Of a stretch of 64,000 nucleotides of DNA, positions 1 to 10,667 are shown piece after piece (the first letter of the stretch is position 1; the number at the start of each line of letters is the position of its first letter). The notes below the pieces were generated by a model. That model was not told the DNA's origin. It saw only the letters and a program-made list of their open reading frames with translations, and ran no database searches. The DNA lies in assembly GCA_010279815.1 (NCBI GenBank), contig QEOQ01000180.1, positions 2,716,292 through 2,780,291 of the forward strand. Direction: 5' to 3'. The position numbers and the translations under genes are program-made. The stretch is from Brachionus plicatilis (lineage: Eukaryota; Rotifera; Eurotatoria; Ploima; Brachionidae).

Positions 1-3000
1 ATTTCTAACCTAATAATTTTATCTATAATTAACCTCAAGTATAGACTAATTATCGAAAATATCATATCATAAATAACTTCTATTCAAATAAAGATTGAGA
101 AAGTTTTAAAGAACTTCCAAAAACAATATCTTGATCTGTGAAAATATAATTATTTATATGAGATGTCTATCTAAAGTTAAAATATTTTTTTGCATCAAAT
201 TCAATATTCTATCAAAAAACTATTTAAAATTATTGGAATTTTCTCTTCAAATTTAGATGCCTATTAGTTGGAGACAAAATATTTTTCTAAAATTTTAAGA
301 GTTACCAAGCAATTAATGGTCAACCTGTGGTTTTTAAGGTCACAAATTATTTTTGGAAAAAAAGACTAAGTTAAAATAAAATCCATTATTATAGTAATAA
401 AATGCTTTAAATTAAAGTGGGGAATAAGCTAGAAACGGGATCGTAAAGTAAACAAAAAATCCACTGATCAAGTCTAAATAAATTTCATTATTTTTCTAGG
501 AATTTAAATCACTTTGTTAAAAATTTTAAGTATATTTTTAACCTAAATTTCAACTGTTATTTATGCTTTTTTAATTTGTTTTTCAATTTGTATCTGAATA
601 TTTTTTAAGTTCATTTAAAACTAATAGATTTATTCTGAGTTTTATTTACTTTTTAATTTGCATTAATGTGGAATTTTTTACTCTCATTTAGAATAAAATA
701 TCAATTAAAAAGTGTTTTTAATTTTTTTTTTATTGCAGCTCTTTTGTTTTTTTCTATCAACAAAAATTGCTCATTAAATAAAAAATCTTCAAATTTTGAA
801 GTTATTTACTTTGCATGAAAGAATTGCTAATATCGAATTTTTTAAAATAGAGCATGTAAATATATTAAGCTTGGTAATAGAATTGTGAGAATTTTAAACT
901 TGCCTTAGGATCCATATTTTTTTTATAATAATTTACAGGTTTTGGATTTATTTTATTAATCAACTAGTTTTTGCTGATAAAAATCTTATCTTCATTATCA
1001 TTTAATCTTTTTACTATATACTCAACTAATTTTATTAATTAAAAAATGTAGATAGAAAAAAAATTTTGAATATTTTTTGATTGTCAAATTAGATTTTTAT
1101 TCAATTCTAATAAAGTATGTATTTTATCAAAAAATTTAACAGGAGAAAAAATTGTTTTCAACAAGTTAGAAACTTTGCCTCAAAGCATGCCAATATTCGT
1201 TCTGGTTGTTAGCTATAATTTTATTTATATAAGTATTAGCTTGATTAAATTTTGTTTAGAAAGTTTAGAAGATGGATTGCGGATGTTTATTTTTTAAAAC
1301 AAACATAATTAATAAATAATGAAATTCAGCATTAGAATGCATTCGTAAAAACCTTTAGATAAAATATCAAACACAAACGAATAAATAAAAAAAACTGGAT
1401 CAAGTTAAACGGAAATTTAAAATTTAAAGTTTTGTGTTTCGTTTTCTTTTGTTCGAAATAAATCGAATTGAGTTTCACTGTAAACTAAAAAGATTAATAG
1501 ACAATTTTTATTAAAAAGATAAAACTGGTTCAGAGAAATATACTTTAAAGAATATAAAATTTCAACTAGTCGACTTAAGCGTTGATTAATGTTTTCAACG
1601 AATGTTCCACTTAATTTATTTGATTAGAAATTATATTTTTTAAATCCCATAAGTAAATTTATCATTCTATCGATTTTCAGGACACTCGTTTGATCCGCTT
1701 TCTAAGTAACTTTAGAAACGTTCATCTTAAAAAATGCTCATTTATGATTTTTCATCGAGCTTTAAGTTTATTTAAATATTAGGTTAGAAACGTCAGCTAT
1801 TTTATTTTTTGATTCAGAAAAATAAAAAAAAAATCACTTCGGAATTAAAAATTTTATTAAAAAAATTATTTTAGTCTCGTAAAATTTATGCTTATAGTTT
1901 AAATAATTAAATCGATGTAGTAATTCAAAACTTCACAATTCATTCAATATCCAAAGATCTATCATTCGAATATAAATATCTCTCACTAAACTCATTTTCA
2001 TGATTGATTATTTCTATATTTTTATTTAAATTTTAAATTTCAATTTTGCTCCAGTAATTTTTTTTAGTATAAAACTTACTAGCTGGCAGTGCCAGTGAAA
2101 CATGAGCTTAAAAAAGTGAAGTAATTAAATTGTGAATCATGTGAATATTTAATTTGTGTGTTTTTTTGATTTTTCATTAGAATCACTTAGATTAGAAAAA
2201 AAAACTTATTTTAAATAATTAAAGATTGTGTTTTAAGTTTCAATAGAAGGTGTTGATAGTCATTTATTTTAAATCAGAATTTCTATTAGACAATTTTTTA
2301 ATTTAAAATAATAAATTAAATTGATTTTTTTTGATTAATTTTTTGATGTATTTTTTTTACTTTGGTATTGAGCATTAGAACCCAAAACTGATTGTCCTAA
2401 ATAACAGATTAAAATCTGTCATAAATCATTAGCAATTTTTCTTGGATTAATTTTTTTGACATTAGAATAAAAAAATCAAATTTTAAGAGTGGAATTTAAA
2501 AATAATTACTAATTTATTTTTTTTCGACTCACAGCCCTAGAAAAAATGAGTTTATCAATTACAGACTTAAATCAATCTTTATTTCAAGTGTCCATAGCAA
2601 CGGTGAAATGACCGTAATCTTGATCGTGTTATAAACTTTTGAAAAATAATTATTAAAACTTAAAAACCTCAAGTATGAGTAACTAAGTATGCATTTATTT
2701 ATTGCTATGATTTAAATAAAAAAAATTTTAGCTCGAGTTTAGAATATTTTTTGTTCATATAATAATCAAAAAAGAAATCAGTGTTAGAATTTTGACAGAT
2801 AATCTTAGTTTGTATCAAAATTTACCTCAAAATTAAGAGCGAATAAATTAGCTAAAAAACACTGATAAACTTTTTTTACTATATTTAATATTTTATCGCC
2901 TAAATTTTATGATAAAAAATAGTCAAAAAAAAAACATTGTCGCTAGTAAATGAATTCTTACATTTGGTTCTTACTAATGATATAAATTTTATTGCGGGAT

Positions 3001-3240
3001 TCACTGAACATAAAATTTATAGAGTAATATCCCTTTACAAATCATAAATTAATAATAAAAAAGAGAATTTTTTTTTATTTTATCATTTAATTTAAATTTT
3101 CAAAAATCAACAAAATTTCTTCTATTTATCACTCTTCTAAATTCAAGCAAAAAATTAAGCGCTTTTTACTTAAGAATTCAACTCGCGCCACCATTACATT
3201 CGCTCTACGTGTAAGCACCACAAAATGGCTCAATTGGCAG
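1..3240. other. AT-rich spacer, no gene seen
   Basis: No open reading frame with recognisable protein similarity was found on either strand; the sequence is almost entirely A/T with frequent homopolymer runs. It may hold upstream control sequence of the intermediate filament gene. One X-box-like site lies at 2588-2601 (see findings). Confidence 0.6.
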
Positions 3241-3267
3241 CTCTCTCTTCTCTCTCTCTCTCTCTCA
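3241..3267. repeat. CT dinucleotide tract in the filament gene 5' region
   Basis: A nearly pure CT run lies about 110 bases before the start codon of the intermediate filament gene, followed by a short inverted repeat around two EcoRI-like GAATTC words (about 3277-3296). GA/CT tracts are common near animal promoters; a promoter role here is inference. Confidence 0.6.
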
Positions 3268-3379
3268 CTCATCATCGAATTCTCTCTTCGAATTCACATA
3301 TGCATTTGTTTTAAATTTTAAATTCTTCAACTAAGTTTTTAATTTTAGATTAAATTTTCCACTGGAAAATAAAACAAAA

Positions 3380-5116
3380 ATGGCCAGTAACGGTGAAGTA
3401 AAAATAAAGCGAACCACGATTGAGCGGGGCGTTCGTTCAGTGAACGGCAGTGGTGACGACAGCGGTGACTTTAGCATCAACAAGACACTGGCAGTTGCCG
3501 CAATGAAGCAGAAGCGCGACCATGAAAAACAAACGCTGCACCAACTCAACGACCGCTTTGCCCAGTACATTGACCGAGTGAAATTCCTCGAGGGTCAAAA
3601 CAAAAAGCTGCTTGCCGAGCTGGACGAAATGCGCCACAATTGGGGCGAGGAGTCGCGGATTATCCGCGAAAAATACGAGCCAGAGTTGGCCGAGGCCAGA
3701 ATTCTAATCGATGACACCACCAAGGAAAAGGCTGCTGCCGAAATAAAGGCCAAGCGGGCCGAGTACGAAGTGCTCAACTTTAAAAGGTTGTACGACGAAA
3801 ATGTCTACATTAGCCAAGCTGATCGCACCAAAATTTCCAATCTTGAATATCTCCACCAAGAGAATCAGGCAGAGTTGGACATTTTGAAGCGACAAATTGC
3901 CGATGCCAGCACAGACATAGAAAAGTACAAGAATGAAATAGCTCGTTTGAGCGAGGACCTAAAGCGTTTGCTGGAGGACTTGGACCAAGAGACCTTGCGT
4001 CGAATAAAACTGGAGAACGAAAAGCAGACCCTGGAAGAGCAGATACCATTTATGAATGCCATTCACGAGCAAGAGATGGCCGAGCTCAGGCTTTTGAGCC
4101 AGGGCTCCCACATTGACCCGACTCAATTTTACCGCCATGAACTTGAGCGCGCCATCCGCGACATCCGCAGTGACTTTGACGACTTGAATCAACAGCAAAA
4201 AAGAGACCTGGAAGAATGGTTCAAGATGAAGACAGAGGAAATAGTCCAGCAAGTGGCCAAGCGAGATGCGCTCGACTCGCTGACCAAGAGCGCTGAGTCG
4301 CCTCAGGCCTACAAGACAACATTGACCGAGTCGCACAAGGAGCTAATTGATCTTAAACAGCTGAATAACGATTTGGCCGTGAGACTCAGCCAACTGGAGG
4401 AAGAACTTGACCAAAAGAGACGAGACAACGCTTTTGCTTTGGACGAAAAGGACCGCGATCTGGCAGACCTGAAGGGCAGATTGCACGATTTGATGGCAGA
4501 TTATGATGAGCTGATGAGCAACAAGGCCAGCTTGGAATTTGAGATAAGTACCTATAGACGGTTGCTGGAATGCGAAGAGACCCGTGGCACCAGAAATCCA
4601 GCTCACATTGACACAAACAACAATCACCAGAGAGCACAGCCGCCCGTCTATCAGCAAAGTTACAGTCCCACTTATTATCAGCCGCCTGCAAGTCAGACAC
4701 CTCCGAGTTTTTCACCAAGGGCGCCTACAATTAACCCAAGTGAAATGAGCTCCAAAACTACTTATCAGCGTTCTGCCAAAGGTCCTGTTTCGATCAGCGA
4801 GTGCAGTCCGGATGGAAAAGTGATAGTGCTAGAAAATACCAGTCGCAATAAAGATGTTGATTTGAGCGATTGGTTGATTAGACGCCGCGTGGACAATAGA
4901 CCAGAGATTTCCTTTAGGTTTCCTCAGAATTTGGTTCTAAAGGCAACTAAGACAGTCCGTGTTTGGTCACGTGGTAATGGAAAAGACAATCTACCAAATG
5001 AAATTGTCAACTGGGACTTGGACAGTTGGGGTATGGGTGTGAATGTTCACACTGTTTTATCAAATGATCAAGGTGAAGAAAAGGCAACTCATCTTCAAAA
5101 GACTGTTTATTCTTAG
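3380..5116 (+). CDS. Cytoplasmic intermediate filament protein with lamin-tail domain
   Basis: Intronless 578-residue protein that should assemble into 10-nm filaments in the cytoplasm. A short head (1-48) precedes an alpha-helical rod (about 49-402). The rod opens with the conserved LNDRFAQYIDRVKFLE motif of coil 1A and closes with the rod-end motif EISTYRRLLECEETR. The rod is about 350 residues, longer than the roughly 310 of vertebrate cytoplasmic filaments. This fits the extra 42-residue coil 1B segment of lamins and protostome filaments. After a Gln/Pro/Tyr-rich linker, an Ig-fold lamin-tail domain spans about 468-575 (SDWLIRR, VRVWSRG, WGMGVN). No C-terminal CaaX box and no obvious nuclear signal are present, so it is cytoplasmic rather than a nuclear lamin. 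AATAAA at 5122-5127 follows the stop closely. GC content is clearly higher than the surroundings. The exact orthology group is not resolved. Confidence 0.95.
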   Translation: MASNGEVKIKRTTIERGVRSVNGSGDDSGDFSINKTLAVAAMKQKRDHEKQTLHQLNDRFAQYIDRVKFLEGQNKKLLAELDEMRHNWGEESRIIREKYEPELAEARILIDDTTKEKAAAEIKAKRAEYEVLNFKRLYDENVYISQADRTKISNLEYLHQENQAELDILKRQIADASTDIEKYKNEIARLSEDLKRLLEDLDQETLRRIKLENEKQTLEEQIPFMNAIHEQEMAELRLLSQGSHIDPTQFYRHELERAIRDIRSDFDDLNQQQKRDLEEWFKMKTEEIVQQVAKRDALDSLTKSAESPQAYKTTLTESHKELIDLKQLNNDLAVRLSQLEEELDQKRRDNAFALDEKDRDLADLKGRLHDLMADYDELMSNKASLEFEISTYRRLLECEETRGTRNPAHIDTNNNHQRAQPPVYQQSYSPTYYQPPASQTPPSFSPRAPTINPSEMSSKTTYQRSAKGPVSISECSPDGKVIVLENTSRNKDVDLSDWLIRRRVDNRPEISFRFPQNLVLKATKTVRVWSRGNGKDNLPNEIVNWDLDSWGMGVNVHTVLSNDQGEEKATHLQKTVYS

Positions 5117-5186
5117 GTCTTAATAAATTAGAGTTGGAGTTTTTCCACTTAAGGAAAAATAGAAAATCGTCTTTTTTTTAGTTGTT

Positions 5187-5685
5187 NNNNNNNNNNNNNN
5201 NNNNNNNNNNNNNNNNNNNNNNNNNNNNNNNNNNNNNNNNNNNNNNNNNNNNNNNNNNNNNNNNNNNNNNNNNNNNNNNNNNNNNNNNNNNNNNNNNNNN
5301 NNNNNNNNNNNNNNNNNNNNNNNNNNNNNNNNNNNNNNNNNNNNNNNNNNNNNNNNNNNNNNNNNNNNNNNNNNNNNNNNNNNNNNNNNNNNNNNNNNNN
5401 NNNNNNNNNNNNNNNNNNNNNNNNNNNNNNNNNNNNNNNNNNNNNNNNNNNNNNNNNNNNNNNNNNNNNNNNNNNNNNNNNNNNNNNNNNNNNNNNNNNN
5501 NNNNNNNNNNNNNNNNNNNNNNNNNNNNNNNNNNNNNNNNNNNNNNNNNNNNNNNNNNNNNNNNNNNNNNNNNNNNNNNNNNNNNNNNNNNNNNNNNNNN
5601 NNNNNNNNNNNNNNNNNNNNNNNNNNNNNNNNNNNNNNNNNNNNNNNNNNNNNNNNNNNNNNNNNNNNNNNNNNNNNNNNNNNNN
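5187..5685. other. Assembly gap (499 N)
   Basis: An unbroken run of N, so the 3' flank of the filament gene is incompletely known. Open frames running through it are artefacts. Confidence 0.99.
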
Positions 5686-7138
5686 CAATTTATCTATGTT
5701 ATTTCATTTATCCAAAAAAAAAAATGGTAAATGGAACATTATGATATTCAGGCTCATAAATACTATGACCAATTTGAAAAAAGGCCCATGTAAATTAATT
5801 TTTTGGAGGCCATTCTTAGATTTTCAGAAATCGGTGAAAAGGAAGAAATTCACCGAATCCGGTCAGGTGAAATAATAATTTTTTTTCTGTCTTTTTTTTC
5901 AATAATAATAAAATTTATTTTGAAAATGCATCAAACAAATTTAAAGTTGTTAAAGTTAAAAAAAATTGTTGGAAAAAAAAATAAATTAGCCTGGTAAAAT
6001 TGATCTTCAAATTTTCCCTTATTTCATAATTAGAGGTAGTAGTGAAAATTAAATGGAAATTACAAGCATCAAGATACGAAAATATCAAAAAAAATTTTAA
6101 AATCCGTTTTTGGTTTATTTTATCAATGAAACTCTTTTTTCTTGATGCTTCACTTAAATTTAGATTGAGAGTTTTAAGAATATGTTTAAACTCGATATAT
6201 TTATAGTAACTTCCAAAACTTTTGAGAATATGCCAAATCAAAATTTGATCTAAATAATTTAAATTTCATTTCGATTAAAATTCAAATGTAATTATATGTC
6301 GTTTTTTAATTATATTGATCAATTTTCAGATATGAAATTTAAAATTTTAGTTAAACTTAATTGAATTATTCGGTCGAATTAAAATATCTTACTAAATAAA
6401 TTTTGAAACTAGAAATAATCAATATTTCTAAAACTTTAAAAAAATAGTTCAAATAACAAGTTTTTCTTTTGAGACAATCTAGGAGATGAATGACGACTTT
6501 TGCTAATTAAATTGTTAAAAAATATGATTTTTACACTGTTTAAAATAAAAACTAAACTTAATTACAAAATGATTACAATATATTACATAAATAGATTAAT
6601 TTTCGATTTACCAGGAAAATTAAATTTTAAATTTTATAGTTGATTCATTTTCCAAAGTATTTGAAAAAAAATTGGATTCGATTATTAAGAATACTAATAA
6701 TTTTTTCTTCTAGCTTTTATGACTCAATAAAGCAAATGGAAAAAATTATCATTTATATTAGTACTTTAAAGCTATATAAATAGTTAAGTGCAAAAAATTC
6801 TTTAACTGAACTTTAATTTATTTTTAACTATCTTCTATTTAATTTAAAAAAAATTCTTCAACTCACCATCACCACATGTAGCGTATCTTTAGACTGAATA
6901 AAGAGTGAAATTTTATTGATGTTAAAAACTTCACAATCATTATTCGAAAGCAAATTTAGCATGGTGAAACATTACTGATTACATAAATAAAATTTTACAT
7001 AACACTAAATGTAACCAAAATTTTGCACTTTCTAAAAAATTTTTTAATAAATGCAAATAAATCATTCAAAAATTTATATAACAAAAAATATAAGACCGAA
7101 ATATTTCAAAAGTCTTAGGGTCTCAATAATTTTTCGAA
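5686..7138. other. AT-rich spacer before COX15
   Basis: No coding similarity seen. Short frames at 5803-5997 and 5915-6241 are low-complexity Lys/Asn/Ile/Phe-rich translations typical of AT-rich noncoding DNA. Confidence 0.6.
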
Positions 7139-8335
7139 ATGGCATCCCTTTGGAAAATTGGTACAAGTTTAACCAAACTTACTAAATTAAATATCAATAC
7201 AATTGCAAATTGTAAAAATGTTTTAAAATTTACACGAAAAAATACCACAGTAACATTGAACACAAATGTGACCACAGCGAACAATCGTAAAATTGGTTTA
7301 TGGCTGGCTGGCTGCTCGGGTATGGTCGCCGGCGCTGTAGTCCTCGGTGGGGTTACTCGTTTAACCGAGTCTGGTCTTTCGATGGTCGATTGGAAGCTCA
7401 TAAAAGACATGGTACCACCGAAAAATGAGCAAGAGTGGCAAGAGGAATTCGACAAATACAAGGAATTTCCTGAATGGAAATATATGAATAAAGATAAACA
7501 AATGACATTGGAGCAATTTAAATTTATTTTCTACATGGAATGGGGTCATCGAATGTGGGGGCGTTTAACTGGCTTAGTATTTTTGCTACCAGCAGCCTAT
7601 TTTTGGAAAAAGGGATACTTCAACTCCGGAATGAAAAAGAGAATTGGCGTTTTCAGTGTTCTGTTAGGCTTTCAAGGATTTCTAGGATGGTACATGGTAA
7701 AGTCAGGCCTCAATGAGCCAGAGAAACAGACCGATGTTCCTCGAGTTAGTCAGTATCGTTTAGCCGCTCATTTGGGTTCCGCATTTCTTTTGTATGTTGG
7801 ATTTTTATGGAATAGTTTAAACCATTTGTTGCCTAATCAAAAAGTAGAGCCAATGAATGCCAAACTGCTTAGAGGTATCTCAATGCGATCTCACGGCTTA
7901 CTCACTTTAATTTTCACAACTGCTCTCGCGGGAGCTTTTGTCGCAGGCTTAGATGCTGGCTTAGTTTACAATTCATTTCCAAAGTTTGCAGATAGATGGA
8001 TCCCTACTGATTTATGGACCATTGAGCCTAAGTGGAAAAATTTTTTCGAAAATCCAACTATGGTTCAATTTCAACATCGAATGCTAGCTACGGGAACTTT
8101 GGCTGCTATTTGTTTGTATGCTTTTTCAATGAGAAGAGTAAATATTTCGCCAAGAGCACGTCTTGCACTTAATACTCTTGTTGGTATGTCGTTTGTACAA
8201 GTTGGACTTGGCATTGCGACTCTTTTATACTATGTACCGACTCATTTAGGTGCATTACATCAGTCTGGTTCACTAGCACTATTGTCATTTGGAATATGGT
8301 TAGCCACAGAACTCAAAAGAGTACCTAAAATATAG
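7139..8335 (+). CDS. COX15: Heme A synthase COX15, mitochondrial
   Basis: Intronless 398-residue multi-pass protein of the mitochondrial inner membrane that oxidises the C8 methyl of heme O to make heme A for cytochrome c oxidase. The N-terminal 55 residues are rich in Lys, Thr and Asn with almost no acids, as expected of a mitochondrial targeting peptide. The family hallmark GGVTRLTESGLSMVDW follows the first membrane segment (about 57-83). The four His regions that bind hemes in this family are present: EWGHRMWGR near 135-142, YRLAAHLGSAF near 207-217, FQHRMLATG near 310-318 and GALHQSGS near 372. Length is close to the human protein (410). The start gives a complete targeting peptide. AATAAA at about 8412-8417 is the probable polyadenylation signal. 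A bacterial CtaA origin by contamination is unlikely given the targeting peptide and local base composition. Confidence 0.95.
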   Translation: MASLWKIGTSLTKLTKLNINTIANCKNVLKFTRKNTTVTLNTNVTTANNRKIGLWLAGCSGMVAGAVVLGGVTRLTESGLSMVDWKLIKDMVPPKNEQEWQEEFDKYKEFPEWKYMNKDKQMTLEQFKFIFYMEWGHRMWGRLTGLVFLLPAAYFWKKGYFNSGMKKRIGVFSVLLGFQGFLGWYMVKSGLNEPEKQTDVPRVSQYRLAAHLGSAFLLYVGFLWNSLNHLLPNQKVEPMNAKLLRGISMRSHGLLTLIFTTALAGAFVAGLDAGLVYNSFPKFADRWIPTDLWTIEPKWKNFFENPTMVQFQHRMLATGTLAAICLYAFSMRRVNISPRARLALNTLVGMSFVQVGLGIATLLYYVPTHLGALHQSGSLALLSFGIWLATELKRVPKI

Positions 8336-8545
8336 TGTTAAATTTTCTCAATGTTTTTTTTTTACATAATGAAACTAGTTTAATTTTAACTTATTGTAAT
8401 TTTAAATTAAAAAATAAACTCTCAAAATAAATTTTTTTTACAAAATAAAAATTAGATGATTCTAGAAGGTAAATTAATACAATTATGATAGTGTAGTTTA
8501 ATTAAAAAAAATAATTTTTTTTTTTTATAAAATTCTGACTAATTA

Positions 8546-9090
8546 GGGCATCTTGAAGTTGATGATCAATTCAAAATATCATTTCAATTTAAAAAGTTTG
8601 TCTTTAGATATTAAACTAAATCTTTGATTTAATTTAAATAATTTTAATGTAATATGATTAACATGCAATGTAGATTTAGAAAATAAGAAAATATTGAAAA
8701 AGCATTTTCTCAATCAATAGTAAAATCGATTTTCAATTTAGTTAGCTGATTTTTTGTAAAGTTTTATTTTCATTTTATTACTAATTTGGAATTTTTTATT
8801 TGAATTTTTTTTAAAATTTAATCGTGAATGCTAGTACAAAAACTTAAGAAATAAAAAATCTCAAATAAACTCTACAAAAAATCAGTTAATATATTTAATT
8901 ATTAAAATCGATTATCAATGGACTGAGAAAATGTTTTTTAAATTTTTCTTATTTTCTAAATCTACATTGCATGTTAATCATATTGCATTAAAATTATTTA
9001 AATTAAATCAAAGATTTAGTTTAATATCTAAAGACAAACTTTTTAAATTGAAATGATATTTTGAATTTATCATCAACTTCAAGATGCCCT
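8546..9090. mobile_element. Palindromic MITE, ~545 bp
   Basis: The two halves are inverted copies along nearly the whole length. The left end begins TAGGGCATCTTGAAGTTGAT and the right end is its reverse complement. Inner sequence (for example AACATGCAATGTAGATTTAG, near 8660 and mirrored near 8970) is also paired. There is no coding capacity. The flanks allow a TA or AAT target duplication, so the superfamily is not settled (Tc1/mariner-like is one option). The 3' flank of COX15 lies just upstream. Confidence 0.8.
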
Positions 9091-10667
9091 AAATAGACAC
9101 ATGACATAAAAACACGATAGTGTTGAAGATATATTCGATCAATTCGACATGATACAATTCTTCAAATGCATAAATAGAATCATCTGCAATGGCGTAGCTT
9201 CATGAGGCGACCTAAAAAATTATCCGTTTAGTTCATATTGAGTAATTTCCATGTAAAAAGTGACATGGATTTTTTTAAAACTAATTGATTAGTTTTGTAA
9301 CAACTATGAGAGTTCATCTCTAAAATTAGTCTCAAGTCTAGTTTTTCAATTGCTAGTCTCAAGATTGAGAATTTCCTAAATTGGTTGATTATTGGGTTAA
9401 AGATCTTTTAAATAATAAATTAGTTGTTGTCTTAATAATATCTATTCTATAGTTTAACTTTCTTTAATAGACGATTTGGAATATTCACTAGTCAATTGAT
9501 TGTCTAACTTTTCCGAACCTTGTAAATTTAATCCGATAACCAATCAATAAATAAAATTAATTTTGTTAATAAATTAATTTAATACTATTTTTTTATTAAA
9601 AATGTTATTTGGACCAACAAATCAGCTCTGGCAGGCAGGAATAGAACATGGTCTTTCCTATCAGTCAAAAGATAAGTGTAACTATAATAATTTGATAATG
9701 AATTTCATGTATTCATAACTCAGTCAAGAGAGCAATTTTCTGATAATTTTCTGATAAAAAGACTTAAACTATGAAATTTTTTGAAATGATGAACAATTCC
9801 TGATTTTAATAAAAAAAGTATGTTTATTTTGAAATTTTTTCTTAAGAAAATTCAATTTTGGCAAAGTTATTGGAAAACTACAGAGTTTTATTTATTGAAG
9901 ACAAGAACTGTTTTTTAAACTCAATGTACTGTTAAAAACCTTATAAGAAATTTAGCTGGTAACCAGCTCTACGAGCGATTGGCTTAATGAAGATTTTTTA
10001 ATATTATTAATAATAATAAATTATACCATTCATTTTAAGAAAGGAAAGCAAATGTTTCAAAATTTTTAACAAAACACTAAAGCGATGGAAAATACGAGAC
10101 TTAAAGTAGTTAAATACGAGACTTTATTATGTTACTGTTAAAAGCTCGTTTTTAAAATCTAAATGATAATTTAAAAAAAATTTTAGTATTTTTTTTAATT
10201 GATTTACATCATTAAAATGAATTCAGAGCGTATCCAAGTATCCAAATATTCAATAAAGAATTTTGTCATTTTCAAAGAAGTTTTAGTGCGATAGAAAAGT
10301 TTTTTTCCAAGGATTTTGTTTTATTTTGATTTTATTTTGTTTTTATTTTGGTAGTTAGTTATATATTATGATATCAAATAAACAAAGTAAATCAGAAAAA
10401 AAATTTCAATAAAAAAGAAATTCGAATGTTTCAAAATATTCGAATAGGATATTTCTTATATTAATAGTTTTTATTTTCGAAGATTTTAATGACAACCAAT
10501 TGAATAAATAAATAAATAAATTAATTAAAAAAAACTAATAAAACAGGATGATGAATATATTTGAAACTTTCACTTTTTTATTAAAAATTTCTCTAAAGTC
10601 GATTGAATTAAACATTGTAAAATCAATTTAATAATTTAAGGATTTAAATTTTTTAAACTTAATACGA
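9091..10667. other. Spacer between MITE and VPS11 3' end
   Basis: No protein-coding similarity seen. It holds a tRNA-like remnant (listed separately) and a 15-base palindrome AGCTGGTAACCAGCT near 9955. A reverse-strand AATAAA at 10577-10582 is the likely polyadenylation signal of VPS11. Confidence 0.55.
9601..9680 (-). repeat. tRNA-like SINE head remnant (tentative)
   Basis: Read on the minus strand, an A-box-like segment (TATAGTTACACTTATC) is followed about 30 bases later by a B-box-like TGTTCTATTCC and a short CTGCC stem side. The layout resembles the segment in the VPS11 intron at 13041 but is too degenerate for a working tRNA. Low confidence. Confidence 0.3.

Noticed and set aside
5149..5730. 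Two ~180-codon frames on both strands
   Set aside because: They consist almost wholly of N and are created by the assembly gap.
7139..8335. COX15 as bacterial contamination or recent transfer from an alphaproteobacterium
   Set aside because: It has a mitochondrial targeting peptide, local codon use and animal-like sequence; an intronless state alone is not evidence of transfer.
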